From positions 248,001-312,000 of the forward strand of contig NZ_NESL01000002.1 of assembly GCF_003063435.1 (NCBI RefSeq): DNA of 64,000 bases. Reading direction: 5' to 3'. Numbering within the stretch: position 1 is the stretch's first letter; each line of letters begins with the position of its first letter. The stretch is from Limnohabitans sp. 2KL-1 (GTDB lineage Bacteria; Pseudomonadota; Gammaproteobacteria; Burkholderiales; Burkholderiaceae_C). Positions 1 to 8,021 of this stretch are shown here, one piece after another. The notes beneath the pieces are model-generated. The model ran no database searches, had not been told where the DNA came from, and was given only the letters and a program-made list of their open reading frames with translations. Both the position numbers and the translations under genes were made by a program.

Positions 1-2
1 AG

Positions 3-491
3 GACCTGTGCGACTTCACCGAGGTCACCCGAGGTTTGGTGTGCATGCACGAAATCACCCACCGCTTGGGTTTTGAATACCAAAACGGCCCTCAACTCGG
101 TAGCGATGTGCAACGCATCATGCTGGCTTCGGCACCGGGCTCCCAGCATTTTCTGGGCATGACCATCGTGTCGGACTTTTTCCGCAAAGCCGGCTGGGAC
201 GTGGTCATTGAAATCTCGGTCAGCGAAAAAGAATTGCAGCATGCCGTCAGCAACGAGTGGTTTGACGTCATCGGGATTTCGTGCGGCACACAAGCACAAC
301 TGCAGAGCCTGCCCGGCTTGATACGTTCACTCAAAGCCGCATCAGGCAACCCCGAACCCGGCGTGCTGCTGGGCGGCCCCATCTTCACCCTGCAACAGCA
401 CGATGCCCGCAGCCTGGGTGCCGATGGCATTTGTACCGATGTCAAAGAGGCTGTGGCTCTGGCGGCTTCTTTCAGAACGCGCCCAGCCTGA
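3..491 (+). CDS. Cobalamin (B12)-binding regulator, PpaA/AerR-like, 5'-truncated
   Basis: The reading frame is open from the first bases of the window to the TGA at 489-491, so the start lies upstream and about 162 residues are visible. It encodes a B12-binding Rossmann-like domain. A GSQHFLG stretch fits the xHxxG cobalamin-ligating signature, with Asp replaced by Ser as in AerR/PpaA-type proteins. A later LLGGP loop matches the GG motif of the fold. In known systems PpaA/AerR proteins act with PpsR/CrtJ to tune photosynthesis genes. That role here is inference, because the N-terminus and any bch/crt neighbours lie outside the window. A LitR/CarH-type light sensor is the alternative. The fold is confident, the role much less so. 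Confidence 0.7.
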   Translation, partial: DLCDFTEVTRGLVCMHEITHRLGFEYQNGPQLGSDVQRIMLASAPGSQHFLGMTIVSDFFRKAGWDVVIEISVSEKELQHAVSNEWFDVIGISCGTQAQLQSLPGLIRSLKAASGNPEPGVLLGGPIFTLQQHDARSLGADGICTDVKEAVALAASFRTRPA

Positions 492-703
492 ATCTGACGC
501 GCCCAGCCTGCGCCGCGATGCGGATGCGCGACCACGCAGCTGGCTTCTTGCCCTTGAAGCGGCAAGATCATTGACACAGGTCAGGTGTGCATCGCCTGAC
601 AGTCGGTTACAAACACTTTCGGCATCCAATGCAGCAAGCTACGGTCTGCCACCGACTTGCGGTCCATGAAAGTGCGTCCTTGAACAACGAGCCTGACCCC
701 CAC

Positions 704-1117
704 ATGACTTGCCCTGCGGCCCCGCAAGCGCACTCAACCGCTGACGGCCCGTCCGGGTGCAGTACCCTCACCGTCATGTTCGACGGCTCGTGTCCCTTGT
801 GCCAACGGGAAATCGGGCTGTACCGGTCACTCACGCCTTTGCAGCCTGTGGTCTGGGTTGACGTGAGTCAAGCCGAGTTGACCGCACCCGTGCGCGCCCA
901 GCTCATGGCGCGTTTCCATGTGCAGCAAAGCAATGGCCAAATGCTCAGTGGCGCCGCCGCTTTTGTGGCGCTTTGGCTCCACATGCCCGGTTGGCGTTGG
1001 CTGGGTCGCCTGGGACGCTTACCCGGCATGACGCCGCTGATGGAATGGGTGTACCGCGCATTTCTGACCATTCGCCCCGGGCTGCAGCGTTTGTTCAAAA
1101 AACGATTCGAAACCTGA
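704..1117 (+). CDS. DCC-family thiol-disulfide oxidoreductase-like protein (DUF393)
   Basis: A 137-residue protein. After a short polar N-terminus it has the family signature FDGSCPLCQREI, whose CPLC is a thioredoxin-like CxxC redox pair at about residues 29-32. The rest is rich in Trp/Leu helices (WRWLGRLGRLPG) typical of DUF393/YuxK proteins. Family members are thought to be small thiol-disulfide oxidoreductases of unknown substrate. I chose the ATG at 704 because upstream codons read through non-conserved sequence. A TTG at 680 is possible. It is the first of a run of small same-strand genes behind the B12-binding protein. Confidence 0.75.
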   Translation: MTCPAAPQAHSTADGPSGCSTLTVMFDGSCPLCQREIGLYRSLTPLQPVVWVDVSQAELTAPVRAQLMARFHVQQSNGQMLSGAAAFVALWLHMPGWRWLGRLGRLPGMTPLMEWVYRAFLTIRPGLQRLFKKRFET

Positions 1118-1162
1118 GCGCATCACCGACAACGTGACTCGCACCGCCAAAGGAAAAACCGC

Positions 1163-1525
1163 ATGAACTGGCTCAGGAGGTTACCGGGCTTTACCCGGTC
1201 CGCGCCAGGCCTCGAATGGGCTCTGTGGAAAAAGCTGCCATGGATCGCGCTGGCAGGCACAGCGCTGCCCTTGGTCTTGATCGGCCTGGCCTATTGGGCC
1301 GCAGACACCCCCACAACCGCGGCCACCGAACGCGCCTTGACGCAATGGTTTTACATCGCCATTGGCGCGGTCGTGCTGCACTGGACGCTGGTGCTGACGG
1401 CAACCATCGGTTGCGTGATCGTGATGCTCATGAAAGGTCCGGCCTTTGTGGCCGACGGTTTTGAAGTGCAACACAGCGACAAACCGGGCAGCCCCAATCC
1501 GGACACACCACATGAAAAAAACTGA
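1163..1525 (+). CDS. Small two-helix membrane protein of unknown function
   Basis: A 120-residue protein preceded by a good ribosome site (AAAGGA). The N-terminus is basic and aromatic. Two hydrophobic segments follow, at about residues 28-46 and 63-90, consistent with a small inner-membrane protein, and then a polar Pro/Asp-rich tail. I do not recognise a family. Its stop overlaps the start of the next gene by 14 bases, so the two are probably translationally coupled. Confidence 0.6.
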   Translation: MNWLRRLPGFTRSAPGLEWALWKKLPWIALAGTALPLVLIGLAYWAADTPTTAATERALTQWFYIAIGAVVLHWTLVLTATIGCVIVMLMKGPAFVADGFEVQHSDKPGSPNPDTPHEKN

Positions 1526-1877
1526 CGCTCACGCTTGCCCTGCCTGGACACCCTGCGAATCAGACGTGTCCAGCATCATGGCCATGGCCTGGCAAGACGA
1601 CACGCCGTTTGAGGCGATTGCTTTGCAATTTTCCTTGAGCGAGTCCGAGGTCATCGCGATGATGCGCGAACATTTGAAGCCCCGCTCGTTCACCGTCTGG
1701 CGCATGCGGGTACGTGGACAGTCTGCCAAACACCAGGCCTTGCACCGAGGCCGACACGCGCGCGAAGAGCCTCGCCAGCATGCGCTGGACTCACCCATGT
1801 GCGGGGAGCATGCGCCATCGGATGTGCAAGACGATCGCTTTTTGCCCCCGTCCATCACGCTGGCATCTTTGCGCTGA
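1512..1877 (+). CDS. TIGR03643-type small conserved protein
   Basis: A 121-residue protein starting inside the previous gene. The middle, from about residue 17 to 70, fits a short helical domain with AWQDDTPFEAI, then LSESEVI and MMREHLKPRSF. This resembles the TIGR03643/DUF2805 family of small proteins found in many proteobacteria and cyanobacteria. The biochemical role is unknown. The C-terminal third is charged and low in complexity. The 14-base overlap with the upstream membrane-protein gene suggests one transcript with it. Confidence 0.6.
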   Translation: MKKTDAHACPAWTPCESDVSSIMAMAWQDDTPFEAIALQFSLSESEVIAMMREHLKPRSFTVWRMRVRGQSAKHQALHRGRHAREEPRQHALDSPMCGEHAPSDVQDDRFLPPSITLASLR

Positions 1878-1884
1878 AAAGCAC

Positions 1885-3039
1885 TCAGGCGCGACGCTGA
1901 AGCCCCGAGGCATTGGTGGACTCATGGGCTTGAGCCCCCTTGACAGGCATCTGAAAAGTCGGCGCTGCGACTTGGGGCACGGTGTCGCTGTGCTGCACGA
2001 CCATCGTGTTTTCAAAGCGTGAAGGCGAAGGCAGCATCGACTGCAACGCCGTCAGCACGTTGAGCAAACGCGGGTCCTGGGTCTGGGCATCGTCCGTGGT
2101 GTCGTTGATGCAGAAAAATTCGAGTGCCCCAAACTCGGCAACCAAGGCTTGTAATTGCTTTTGCTGATCGGCCTCGCCCGTGGAAACGTAACGATGACGA
2201 TAAGGCCGGATGCTGGCTATGCCATGCGCCAAAGCCCAACGCAACACGAAATCTGACACGATGGTCGGTTTGTCCCAACTGCGAAACACGGTAGACCTGA
2301 CCGTCGCAAACAACTCGGGGGCGACATCCTCCAACTCCCAAAGGATCGACTTGAGCATGGGCCGGGGCGAATGTGCAAAGGTGCGAAACGTGCTTTGATA
2401 GCGTGGATCTTGCACACGACAAGCAGGTTCGCCAGATCGGGTCGGATCACTCAACCACTGGATCGACAAGCGACATGCGTTCTCCAGCGAAGTCGCGTCC
2501 ATGCGCATGGCCTCATCGGTCACCTCAGGATCATCTGACCAGGCGAGATGAAAACCCTCAGGGTGAAACCAGTCGCGCAACTGCACCGGAGCGCCAAAGA
2601 ACACGTCATCGTTGAAATAAAAGTAACGCTCGGACAAGCCGGGGATGTGGTGAATCCAGGACTCGATGTGGCCCGAGTCAAATGTGGGCAAGGACGACTC
2701 GGGCATCAAATCACGGTGGTCCACCAGGGTCAGGCGGTCTGAAGGGCACAACCATTCAGGGGCCTGGGCATCGGTGACGATGTAAACATGCCCGTGCTCA
2801 GGGAAAAACTTCTCCAGCGCTCGCAAGCTGTAACGCAATTCATGGTTGTCACGAAAACGCCCCTCCACATTGCTGTAGCGGGCCATGGCGGCGCTGGAAT
2901 CGCTGGCAAGTCGCTGCAGCGCAGCCTGGCGTTTGGCACGCCAACTCGAATCATTGCCGTCGACCCACAGATAAACAATGTCGATGGCTGAATCGTGAGA
3001 CATGTGAACGTTGGATGGGTTAAAGGCCAGTCTGGCCAT
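1885..3039 (-). CDS. Stealth-family sugar-1-phosphate transferase
   Basis: A 384-residue protein with the conserved regions of the Stealth family. CR1 reads IDIVYLWVDGND near the N-terminus. CR2 includes DNHELRYSLRALEKFFP, VYIVTD and the acidic FNDDVFFG motif. Stealth proteins are hexose-1-phosphate transferases that build phosphodiester-linked capsule or exopolysaccharide chains. The acceptor cannot be told from sequence, and no other capsule genes lie nearby. Translation may begin at 3039 or, 12 codons later, at the ATG at 3003 (MSHDSA), just ahead of CR1. Neither has a clear ribosome site. It is transcribed towards the small-gene run, ending 7 bases from the preceding stop. Confidence 0.85.
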   Translation of the reverse strand: MARLAFNPSNVHMSHDSAIDIVYLWVDGNDSSWRAKRQAALQRLASDSSAAMARYSNVEGRFRDNHELRYSLRALEKFFPEHGHVYIVTDAQAPEWLCPSDRLTLVDHRDLMPESSLPTFDSGHIESWIHHIPGLSERYFYFNDDVFFGAPVQLRDWFHPEGFHLAWSDDPEVTDEAMRMDATSLENACRLSIQWLSDPTRSGEPACRVQDPRYQSTFRTFAHSPRPMLKSILWELEDVAPELFATVRSTVFRSWDKPTIVSDFVLRWALAHGIASIRPYRHRYVSTGEADQQKQLQALVAEFGALEFFCINDTTDDAQTQDPRLLNVLTALQSMLPSPSRFENTMVVQHSDTVPQVAAPTFQMPVKGAQAHESTNASGLQRRA

Positions 3040-3343
3040 GGGTCTGGGCGGTCCATGTCTGCCAAGGCCTCAGCCCTTGTGGATGCAGTCATTTCGCCAT
3101 TGTGCGAACGATCCGTGTGAATGGCTCCATCAAGAGACGACACCGTGATTTTTTGACAAAGGTCATAAATCCGCCTGAAATCCAGTTTAACACCCTGTTG
3201 AAGATGGCCGCTTCATGCGATCGGCATCACCATGCCGGATGCACCAGAGCGCGGCAGGACGCACCTGCGACCACGCAGATGCGGCGGACCACTGAGGTGC
3301 ATTTGGCCAATCGGTGACAATCGACACTCTGCCTGCGATCACC
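3040..3343. other. Intergenic region between divergent genes
   Basis: About 300 bases between the minus-strand Stealth gene and the plus-strand carboxypeptidase gene. It should hold both promoters. I see no convincing -10/-35 pair, repeat or small gene in it. Confidence 0.4.
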
Positions 3344-4606
3344 ATGAAAACCAAGACTTCTTCCATTCTTCCCGTCCTCTTCGCCATCGCCACAGGCGCT
3401 TTGATCACCCACTCAGCCGCCTTTGCGGCAAGCCCCAAAGCCGCCAAGCCTGCAGCCCATAAAAAGGCCACGTCCAACAAGAAGGCCACTGCTGTCGCCA
3501 GCGCACTGCCGCCATTGGCCGCTGAGACCGCCTTGGCGGCCAACGCGCCTGCGCTGCCCGCCAAAGCCTGGTTGCTGATGGACTACGACTCCGGCCAGGT
3601 GCTCGCCTCGGCCAACGCCGACGAAGCGCTGCCGCCAGCGTCGCTCACCAAGATGATGACCAGCTACATCGTCGAGCAAGCGCTGCGTTCGGGCAAGCTC
3701 AAACCCACCGACCTGGTCACCGTGAGCGAAAACGCCTGGTGCCGAGGCACCAGCGCCGAGTCCTGCATGTACCTGCCGCTGAACAGCCAAGCGACGGTCA
3801 TCGACATCCTGCGCGGCATCATCATCCAGTCGGGCAACGACGCCTCCAAGGCAATTGCCGAACACATGGCCGGCTCCGAAGCCGGCTTTGCCAAGCTGAT
3901 GAACGCCGAAGCCCAGCGCTTGGAGCTCACGCACACGAACTTTGTGAACCCCACGGGCCTGCCCGACCCGGCGCACAAATCGTCTGCACGAGATCTGGCC
4001 ATCCTGGCGCGCGCCATCATCAAAGACGGGGCGGAGTACTACCCCCTCTACGCTGAACGCGAGTTCAAGTACAACGGCATCAAACAAGGCAACCGCAACG
4101 CCCTGCTCTACACCGACCCCAGCGTGGACGGCCTGAAAACCGGCCACACCGCAGAAGCCGGCTACTGCTTGGTCACCTCGTCCAAGCGAAACGACATGCG
4201 CCTGATCACGGTCATCCTCAACACCAACAGCCCCCAGGCAAGGGCTGACCAATCGCGCACCCTTCTGGGCTGGGGCTTTGGCAGCTTCGAAAAAGCCACC
4301 CCAATTCAGCCAAACGCTGTGGTCGGCACCGCCAAAGTCAGCTTTGGCAAGGCCGACACCGTGGCCGCAGGTCTGGGCACACCATGGCTTTTGACCGTGC
4401 CACGCGGCACGCAAGTGCAGACCGCCGTAGAACTCAAGCCAGGCCTGGAAGCCCCCGTGGCCAAGGGCGCAGTGGTTGGCAAAGTGATCGCCACATCGAA
4501 CGGCAAAGCTGTGGGCGAAGCCCCATTGGTGGCGCAAGCCGAGGTGGAACGCTCGGGCCTGCTGCTGCGTGGCTGGCAGCATGTGACCCAATTGTTCGGC
4601 AAGTAA
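3344..4606 (+). CDS. dacA: D-alanyl-D-alanine carboxypeptidase (PBP5/6 family)
   Basis: A 420-residue low-molecular-mass penicillin-binding protein that trims the terminal D-Ala of peptidoglycan stem peptides in the periplasm. The three catalytic motifs are present in order: SLTK with Ser100/Lys103, SGN at 163-165 and KTG at 265-267. A signal peptide ends near AAFAAS at residue 30. A Lys/Ala-rich linker precedes the catalytic domain. The C-terminal PBP5-type beta domain ends in an amphipathic helix suited to membrane anchoring. I start it at the ATG at 3344 because it begins the signal peptide. An upstream in-frame GTG at 3314 adds nothing conserved. It could equally be named dacC. It is followed by its own terminator. 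Confidence 0.93.
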   Translation: MKTKTSSILPVLFAIATGALITHSAAFAASPKAAKPAAHKKATSNKKATAVASALPPLAAETALAANAPALPAKAWLLMDYDSGQVLASANADEALPPASLTKMMTSYIVEQALRSGKLKPTDLVTVSENAWCRGTSAESCMYLPLNSQATVIDILRGIIIQSGNDASKAIAEHMAGSEAGFAKLMNAEAQRLELTHTNFVNPTGLPDPAHKSSARDLAILARAIIKDGAEYYPLYAEREFKYNGIKQGNRNALLYTDPSVDGLKTGHTAEAGYCLVTSSKRNDMRLITVILNTNSPQARADQSRTLLGWGFGSFEKATPIQPNAVVGTAKVSFGKADTVAAGLGTPWLLTVPRGTQVQTAVELKPGLEAPVAKGAVVGKVIATSNGKAVGEAPLVAQAEVERSGLLLRGWQHVTQLFGK

Positions 4607-4624
4607 ACGCCGACAAGCCAGCAC

Positions 4625-4648
4625 AAAGGCACCTGCGGGTGCCTTTTT
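4625..4648 (+). terminator. Rho-independent terminator of dacA
   Basis: The inverted repeat AAAGGCACC / GGTGCCTTT has a four-base loop and runs into five T residues on the plus strand, 19 bases after the carboxypeptidase stop. Confidence 0.85.
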
Positions 4649-4663
4649 CACGGGTGGGCTGTT

Positions 4664-6874
4664 TTAAACCAAGGCCCGCTTCGCTGCAGCAGTCGCCCGC
4701 GCCGCGTGCAGTTTTTTGTAACTGTCGAGCAAGCGCTGGTGCCGGTCCAAGCCGTCCAGCTGCAAGCTGGTGGACGTGAGGCCATGAAAACGCACGCTGC
4801 CGTCCACCGAGCCGATGGCCGCATCCATGCGCTCGTCGCCGAACATGCGCCTGAAGTTCACCACGTAGTCTTCCAGGGCCAAGTCCTCGCCCAGCGTGAC
4901 TTCGAGCACTACGTTCAGCGCTTGGTAAAACAATCGGCGCTCCACCGTGTTGTCGTTGTATTGCAAGAAAGCACCCACCAGTTCGTGGGCTTCTTCGAGC
5001 TGCTGCAAAGCCAGGTGAATGAGCAGCTTGAGCTCCATCACCGTCAACTGGCCCCACACCGTGTTGTCATCAAACTCAATGCCGATCAGTGTGGCGATGT
5101 CGAGGTAATCGTCGAGCTCGTTGTTCTCCAAGCGGTCCAGCAAGGCATCCAGCGCTTCGTCGTCCAGGCGGTGCAGGTTGAGCACATCGGCGCGGAACAA
5201 GAGCGCTTTGTTGGTGTTGTCCCAAATCAGGTCATCGACCGGGTACACCTCGGAATAACCGGGCACCAAGATGCGGCAAGCGGTGGCACCGAGTTGGTCG
5301 TGCACCGTCACATAGGCCTCTTTGCCCATGGCCTGCAAGATGCCGAACAGCGTGGCGGCCTCTTGGGCGGTGGCGTCTTCGCCTTGTCCGGCAAAGTCCC
5401 ACTCCACAAACTCGTGATCGGCCCGGGCGCTGAAAAACCGCCACGACACGATGCCGCTGGAGTCAATGAAGTGCTCCACAAAATTGTTGGGCTCGGTCAC
5501 GGCGTTGCTGATGAAGGTGGGCGCGGGCAAGTCGTTCAGGCCCTCAAAACTGCGGCCCTGCAGCAGCTCGGTCAGGCTGCGCTCCAGCGCCACCTCCAGC
5601 CTGGGGTGTGCACCAAACGACGCAAACACACCGCCCGTGCGCGGGTTCATCAAGGTCACGCACATCACCGGGTACACACCGCCGAGCGAAGCGTCTTTGA
5701 CCAGGACCGGGAAGCCCTGCGCCTCCAAAGCCTCGATACCGGCCACGATGCCGGGGTACTTGGCCAACACGCCTGGCGGCACATCGGGCAAGGCCATTTC
5801 GCCTTCCAAAATCTCGCGCTTGACGGCCCGCTCAAAAATTTCCGACAGGCACTGCACCTGCGCTTCGACCAGCGTGTTGCCCGCGCTCATGCCGTTGCTC
5901 ACGAACAGGTTTTCCACCAGGTTCGACGGGAAGTACACCACCTCACCATCGGACTGGCGCACATAGGGCAGCGCACAAATGCCGCGCTCGGTGTTGCCCG
6001 AGTTGGTGTCGAACAGGTGCGAGGCGCGCAGCTCGCCGTCGGGGTTGTAGACTCTCAAGCAGTGGGCATCCAACAAGCCTTTGGGCAGCGCGTCGCGCTT
6101 GCCGGGCTGGAACCAGCGCTCTTGCGGGTCGTGCACAAAGTCGGCCTGCGCGATGTCTTCGCCAAAAAACACGCCTGCATAAAAGTGGTTGTTGTTCAGG
6201 CGCTCGATGTATTCGCCCAGCGCCGAGGCCAAGGCGCTTTCTTTGGTCGATCCCTTGCCGTTGGTGAAGCACATGGGCGAATGCGCATCGCGGATGTGCA
6301 GCGACCACACATTGGGCACCAGGTTGCGCCAGGACGCGATCTCGATCTTGATGCCCAGGTTAGCCAACACCGCTGTCAAGTTGGCGATGGTCTGCTCCAG
6401 CGGCAAGTCTTTGCCCGCAATCAAGGTCTGCGATTGCGCATCGGGGTTCAGGGAGAGCAAGGCTTGCGCGTCGGCGTCGAGGTTGTCCACCGCCTCAACG
6501 ATGAAAGTGGGGCCCGCTTGAATCGCCTTTTTGACCGTGCAACGGTCAATCGACCGCAAAATGCCCAGGCGGTCTTTGTCGGACATGTCGGCCGGCAACT
6601 CCACCTGGATCTTGATGGTCTGCAGGTAGCGGTTGTCGGGGTCCACGATGTTGTTTTGCGACAGGCGAATGTGCTCGGTGGAGATGCCGCGCGTCTGGCA
6701 ATACAGCTTCACAAAATACGCCGCGCACAAAGCCGACGACGCCAAAAAATAATCGAAAGGCCCAGGCGCAGAGCCATCGCCCTTGTAGCGAATGGGCTGA
6801 TCGGCCAGCACGGTGAAATCGTCAAACTTGGCCTCTAGGCGCAGTTTGTCGAGAAAGTTGACTTTGATTTCCAT
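4664..6874 (-). CDS. OsmC domain / YcaO domain fusion protein
   Basis: A 736-residue fusion. Residues ~1-140 form an OsmC/Ohr-like domain (KYKGDGSAPGPFDY-type start with a Cys in SSALCAAYF). The rest matches the full-length E. coli YcaO type, with NVWSLHIRD, CFTNGKGSTKESALASALGEYIERL and a C-terminal helical region. YcaO proteins activate amide backbones with ATP. E. coli YcaO is linked to RimO-dependent beta-methylthiolation of ribosomal protein S12. OsmC domains reduce organic peroxides or bind thiols. The fused form occurs as a named protein in Burkholderiales, but its substrate is not known to me. The ATG at 6874 begins the OsmC domain, and a longer frame upstream is not conserved. No peptide-cyclising partner genes are adjacent, arguing against a natural-product cluster. 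Confidence 0.88.
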   Translation of the reverse strand: MEIKVNFLDKLRLEAKFDDFTVLADQPIRYKGDGSAPGPFDYFLASSALCAAYFVKLYCQTRGISTEHIRLSQNNIVDPDNRYLQTIKIQVELPADMSDKDRLGILRSIDRCTVKKAIQAGPTFIVEAVDNLDADAQALLSLNPDAQSQTLIAGKDLPLEQTIANLTAVLANLGIKIEIASWRNLVPNVWSLHIRDAHSPMCFTNGKGSTKESALASALGEYIERLNNNHFYAGVFFGEDIAQADFVHDPQERWFQPGKRDALPKGLLDAHCLRVYNPDGELRASHLFDTNSGNTERGICALPYVRQSDGEVVYFPSNLVENLFVSNGMSAGNTLVEAQVQCLSEIFERAVKREILEGEMALPDVPPGVLAKYPGIVAGIEALEAQGFPVLVKDASLGGVYPVMCVTLMNPRTGGVFASFGAHPRLEVALERSLTELLQGRSFEGLNDLPAPTFISNAVTEPNNFVEHFIDSSGIVSWRFFSARADHEFVEWDFAGQGEDATAQEAATLFGILQAMGKEAYVTVHDQLGATACRILVPGYSEVYPVDDLIWDNTNKALLFRADVLNLHRLDDEALDALLDRLENNELDDYLDIATLIGIEFDDNTVWGQLTVMELKLLIHLALQQLEEAHELVGAFLQYNDNTVERRLFYQALNVVLEVTLGEDLALEDYVVNFRRMFGDERMDAAIGSVDGSVRFHGLTSTSLQLDGLDRHQRLLDSYKKLHAARATAAAKRALV

Positions 6875-7056
6875 GCTGTGGTCCCTGGGAATGGATGCGC
6901 CCAGGGGCTGGTGAGCAGCTGGGAAGGTGAAAGAAAGGTGCGTAGTTTGCCTTAATACAGGACCCAAACTCTGGGATCTGGCTGCTTTTAAGCCACCGCT
7001 GCATCAAGCCAAAGTGTGAACAACTGATTACAATAGTTGCGTTCAAGATCAACCAC

Positions 7057-7191
7057 ATGCCCGAGTTTGACCCTTTATTTGCCAACCATCAGGTTGGCAT
7101 GCTGATCGTGATGCTGGGCGGTGGTGACAAATCAACGCAGTCTGACGACATTGCCCGAGCCATTGCATTGTGCCGAACCCTCACGGAGTGA
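7057..7191 (+). pseudogene. Remnant of a RelE/HigB-type toxin (C-terminal fragment)
   Basis: A 44-codon frame whose second half, MLIVMLGGGDKSTQSDDIA, matches the C-terminal strand and helix of 'addiction module killer' toxins (TIGR02683; family consensus like LVLLLGGGDKxxQxxDI). The ~60 N-terminal residues with the toxin's basic catalytic core are missing, and sequence upstream does not encode them in any frame. It ends six bases before the antitoxin start, the usual toxin-antitoxin order for this family. I read it as a decayed toxin. Confidence 0.6.
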
Positions 7192-7197
7192 CTGAGC

Positions 7198-7503
7198 ATG
7201 AACCGCAAAATCAAAGCCGCCGACCTGCCCGACTTCGACATGGCCGAATACCTCAAGACCGACGAGGACGTGGCCAACTACCTGACGCTGGTGCTGGAAG
7301 AAAACGACCCTGCTGAGCTGACCCACGCGCTGGGCACCATTGCCCGCGCTCGCGGCATGACCGAAGTGGCCCGCGCCTCGGGCTTGACCCGCGAAGCCCT
7401 CTACAAAGCCCTGCGCCCCACATCGCACCCGCGCTTTGACACGATTGCCCGCGTCTGCACGGCGCTGGGAGTGAAGCTCGTCGCGCAGCCGATGAAAGCG
7501 TGA
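7198..7503 (+). CDS. HigA-type addiction-module antidote (TIGR02684)
   Basis: A 101-residue protein with the TIGR02684 pattern. An N-terminal FDMAEYLKTDEDVANYL segment precedes a helix-turn-helix at about residues 50-90 that includes GMTEVARASGLTREALYKAL and a C-terminal FDTIARVCTALG helix. Such antitoxins bind their own promoter and neutralise a RelE/HigB-like ribonuclease. The cognate toxin upstream survives only as a fragment, so this gene is probably an orphan antitoxin, kept as a regulator or as protection against related toxins. Confidence 0.85.
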   Translation: MNRKIKAADLPDFDMAEYLKTDEDVANYLTLVLEENDPAELTHALGTIARARGMTEVARASGLTREALYKALRPTSHPRFDTIARVCTALGVKLVAQPMKA

Positions 7504-7516
7504 CTTGTCCACACAT

Positions 7517-7909
7517 TCACCCGTGCTGCGCCCTGTACTCCTGCGTCAACCCGCCATAGCCATACGCCCCGGCCCGCACATCATGCACATGGATGTAGCT
7601 CTCGTGGTGCAGGTTGGGCATCAGGGCTGACAAGCCGTCAAACACTGCCCGGATGTAATCAGCCTTTTCGGCCCGGGTGTTGGTCTCATCCGTGACCTTG
7701 ATCTCGACATAGACGCTGGAGCATCCCTGCTCTGCCAGCGTGCGGCCACCCACCACCCAATGTTCGGGATCAACATAGCGCACGGCGATGGAGGTGAGTT
7801 CCGGTTTTTTGTGCAGCAACCGGGCCGTCAAATCAGACAACAACGCGGCCACTTCGCGGGTGGTTTGCGGATGGGCCGGACCGCTGAGCAAGACGTTCAA
7901 GATGGGCAT
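7517..7909 (-). CDS. Tautomerase-superfamily protein
   Basis: A 130-residue protein that begins Met-Pro-Ile, giving the N-terminal Pro1 general base of the 4-oxalocrotonate tautomerase/MIF superfamily after Met removal. It is about twice the length of a single 4-OT unit, so it likely holds two beta-alpha-beta repeats, the second around VYVEIKVTDETNTRAEK. The substrate is unknown. It is divergent from a LysR-type regulator with 112 bases between them, the usual arrangement of a LysR regulator and its target. Confidence 0.8.
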   Translation of the reverse strand: MPILNVLLSGPAHPQTTREVAALLSDLTARLLHKKPELTSIAVRYVDPEHWVVGGRTLAEQGCSSVYVEIKVTDETNTRAEKADYIRAVFDGLSALMPNLHHESYIHVHDVRAGAYGYGGLTQEYRAQHG

Positions 7910-8021
7910 GGTTTTCTCCTGTAAATGTTGAAAGCCACTTTAAGTAAACAACCAACCCACCGAAACAGTACAAAATGCAAATCGGTAAATCGTTATTTGC
8001 AAAACCAATCCGGAGTACTCC

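Noticed and set aside
4706..6838. A 710-codon plus-strand open frame opposite the OsmC-YcaO gene
   Set aside because: It is antisense to a clearly conserved gene, its residues are biased to Gln/His/Val as expected for a shadow frame, and no motif is recognisable.
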